Shown: positions 5,030 to 5,496 of the stretch, in pieces
Numbering within the stretch: the first letter of the stretch is position 1
How the letters are laid out: every line of letters starts with the position of its first letter
From: Azoarcus sp.
GTDB taxonomy: Bacteria > Pseudomonadota > Gammaproteobacteria > Burkholderiales > Rhodocyclaceae
DNA: 5,496 bases
Reading direction: 5' to 3'
NCBI GenBank assembly: GCA_031282905.1
Contig: JAITCV010000054.1
Span: 1 to 5,496 of the forward strand
Notes under the pieces: model-generated
Told to the model about the DNA's origin: nothing
What the model saw: the letters and a program-made list of their open reading frames with translations, nothing else
The model's database searches: none
Translations under genes and position numbers: made by a program

Positions 5030-5449
5030 TCAGATCAAATTGCGCTCGCGTGCATCGAAAAGCTGACTACGTACCCGGTCGCTGGGATCGGGTACGTTGT
5101 AGGCATTGCCACGCTTTTCCGCCAGCATCAGGCCGTATTGGTATTCCAGACCGGAGCGGTCGCCCCTGGGCGGCTGGCCGCGCGACCAACCCAGCCAGTC
5201 CGCGTAGCGCGTGGTGCGCCCCTCGGCGAGGATTTTTTCGCGGTCGAGGTCGGGGCGGCGGTAGGTCAGCAAGGCCACGTAGATCGCGCCCTGCGGGCAA
5301 TACAGGCTGCATTGCCGGCAAGTCGTGCAATCTTCCGCGCGCGAAATCAACGGCGCCGCGCCCGCCACCAGATCGAAGACATCCTGCGGGCAGACTTCGA
5401 CGCATTTGCCGCAACTGGTGCAGCGTTCTTCTGCAATGAATTCGATCAT
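5030..5449 (-). CDS. Ferredoxin-like protein with two [4Fe-4S] clusters
   Basis: This 139-residue cytoplasmic electron-transfer protein has two classic cluster motifs, CTSCGKCVEVCP (C10, C13, C16, C20) and CTTCRQCSLYCP (C41, C44, C47, C51). All eight cysteine ligands are present and the 20-residue spacing between motifs is normal for bacterial 2[4Fe-4S] ferredoxins. After residue 55 comes an unusual tail of about 85 charged residues with several Trp and Tyr (YADWLGW at 82-88). Plain ferredoxins lack this, but subunits that dock a flavoprotein, such as the AprB-like beta subunits, can carry one. ATG 5449 overlaps the stop of the preceding gene as ATGA, and GGAGG lies ten bases upstream, so the two are translationally coupled and probably partner proteins. 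Association with the downstream importer suggests oxidoreduction of the imported compound; this is inference. Confidence 0.92.
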   Translation of the reverse strand: MIEFIAEERCTSCGKCVEVCPQDVFDLVAGAAPLISRAEDCTTCRQCSLYCPQGAIYVALLTYRRPDLDREKILAEGRTTRYADWLGWSRGQPPRGDRSGLEYQYGLMLAEKRGNAYNVPDPSDRVRSQLFDARERNLI

Positions 5450-5496
5450 GCCGCCTTGGCCTCCGGGAAGAACCTCTCTTTGTCGGGGAACTCCGC
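5446..5496 (-). CDS. 3' end of an unidentified upstream gene (partial)
   Basis: A minus-strand frame enters from the right edge and ends at TGA (5448-5446), giving the final 16 residues AEFPDKERFFPEAKAA. The stop overlaps the ferredoxin start as ATGA, the usual sign of a tightly coupled operon pair. The fragment is too short to identify. A flavin-dependent oxidoreductase subunit would be a sensible partner for the ferredoxin, but the sequence here does not show it. Confidence 0.6.
   Translation of the reverse strand, partial: AEFPDKERFFPEAKAA

Noticed and set aside
5050..5439. Open frames in other frames over the ferredoxin gene
   Set aside because: The 5030-5449 minus frame has both complete cysteine motifs; the others are Arg/Pro/Cys-rich shadows.

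Overview
The window looks like chromosomal DNA of a Gram-negative proteobacterium, most likely a betaproteobacterium. This is inferred from three things: an outer-membrane/periplasmic OmpA-family protein with a peptidoglycan-anchoring domain, a Flp/type IVb-like pilin with a GQGMTEY processing site, and a REP-like palindromic repeat of a kind common in beta- and gammaproteobacterial intergenic DNA. The base composition of the core genes is fairly GC-rich, while one small gene near the middle (2720-3049) is visibly AT-rich. No rRNA, tRNA, CRISPR array or transposase gene was seen.

Left part (1-2293, plus strand). A gene-poor stretch carries an about 80-bp diverged direct repeat (1-80 and 224-303). 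It is followed by a solo Flp-like pilin gene (402-695, TTG start), a perfect 12-bp inverted repeat, and a 472-residue secreted OmpA-family protein (854-2272). The latter has a discoidin-like region, a second beta-rich region and a C-terminal OmpA domain. The last bases of this gene, including its stop codon, are partly duplicated just downstream.

Middle part (2273-3239). About 450 bp without a convincing gene hold short tandem repeats, several hairpins and a 132-bp REP/MITE-like inverted repeat. Then comes an AT-rich gene for a 109-residue protein of unknown function, containing a T9 tract. A short hairpin-bearing intergenic region separates it from convergently transcribed genes.

Right part (3240-5496, minus strand). 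Reading leftwards from the right edge there is the 3' end of an unidentified gene, a two-[4Fe-4S] ferredoxin-like protein that overlaps it by ATGA, and two SsuC/TauC-like ABC-transporter permeases. The two permeases probably form the heterodimeric membrane channel of an importer for a nitrate-, sulfonate- or taurine-like solute. The ferredoxin and its truncated partner look like electron-transfer or oxidoreductase parts of the same pathway. The binding protein and ATPase are not in the window. A strong hairpin followed by a U-rich run lies between the ferredoxin and the permeases and may end or attenuate the transcript there.

I found no clear evidence of a wholly new system. The most interesting leads are the redox-plus-importer cluster with its internal attenuator-like element, the unusual OmpA architecture next to a lone pilin, and the AT-rich orphan gene flanked by repeats.
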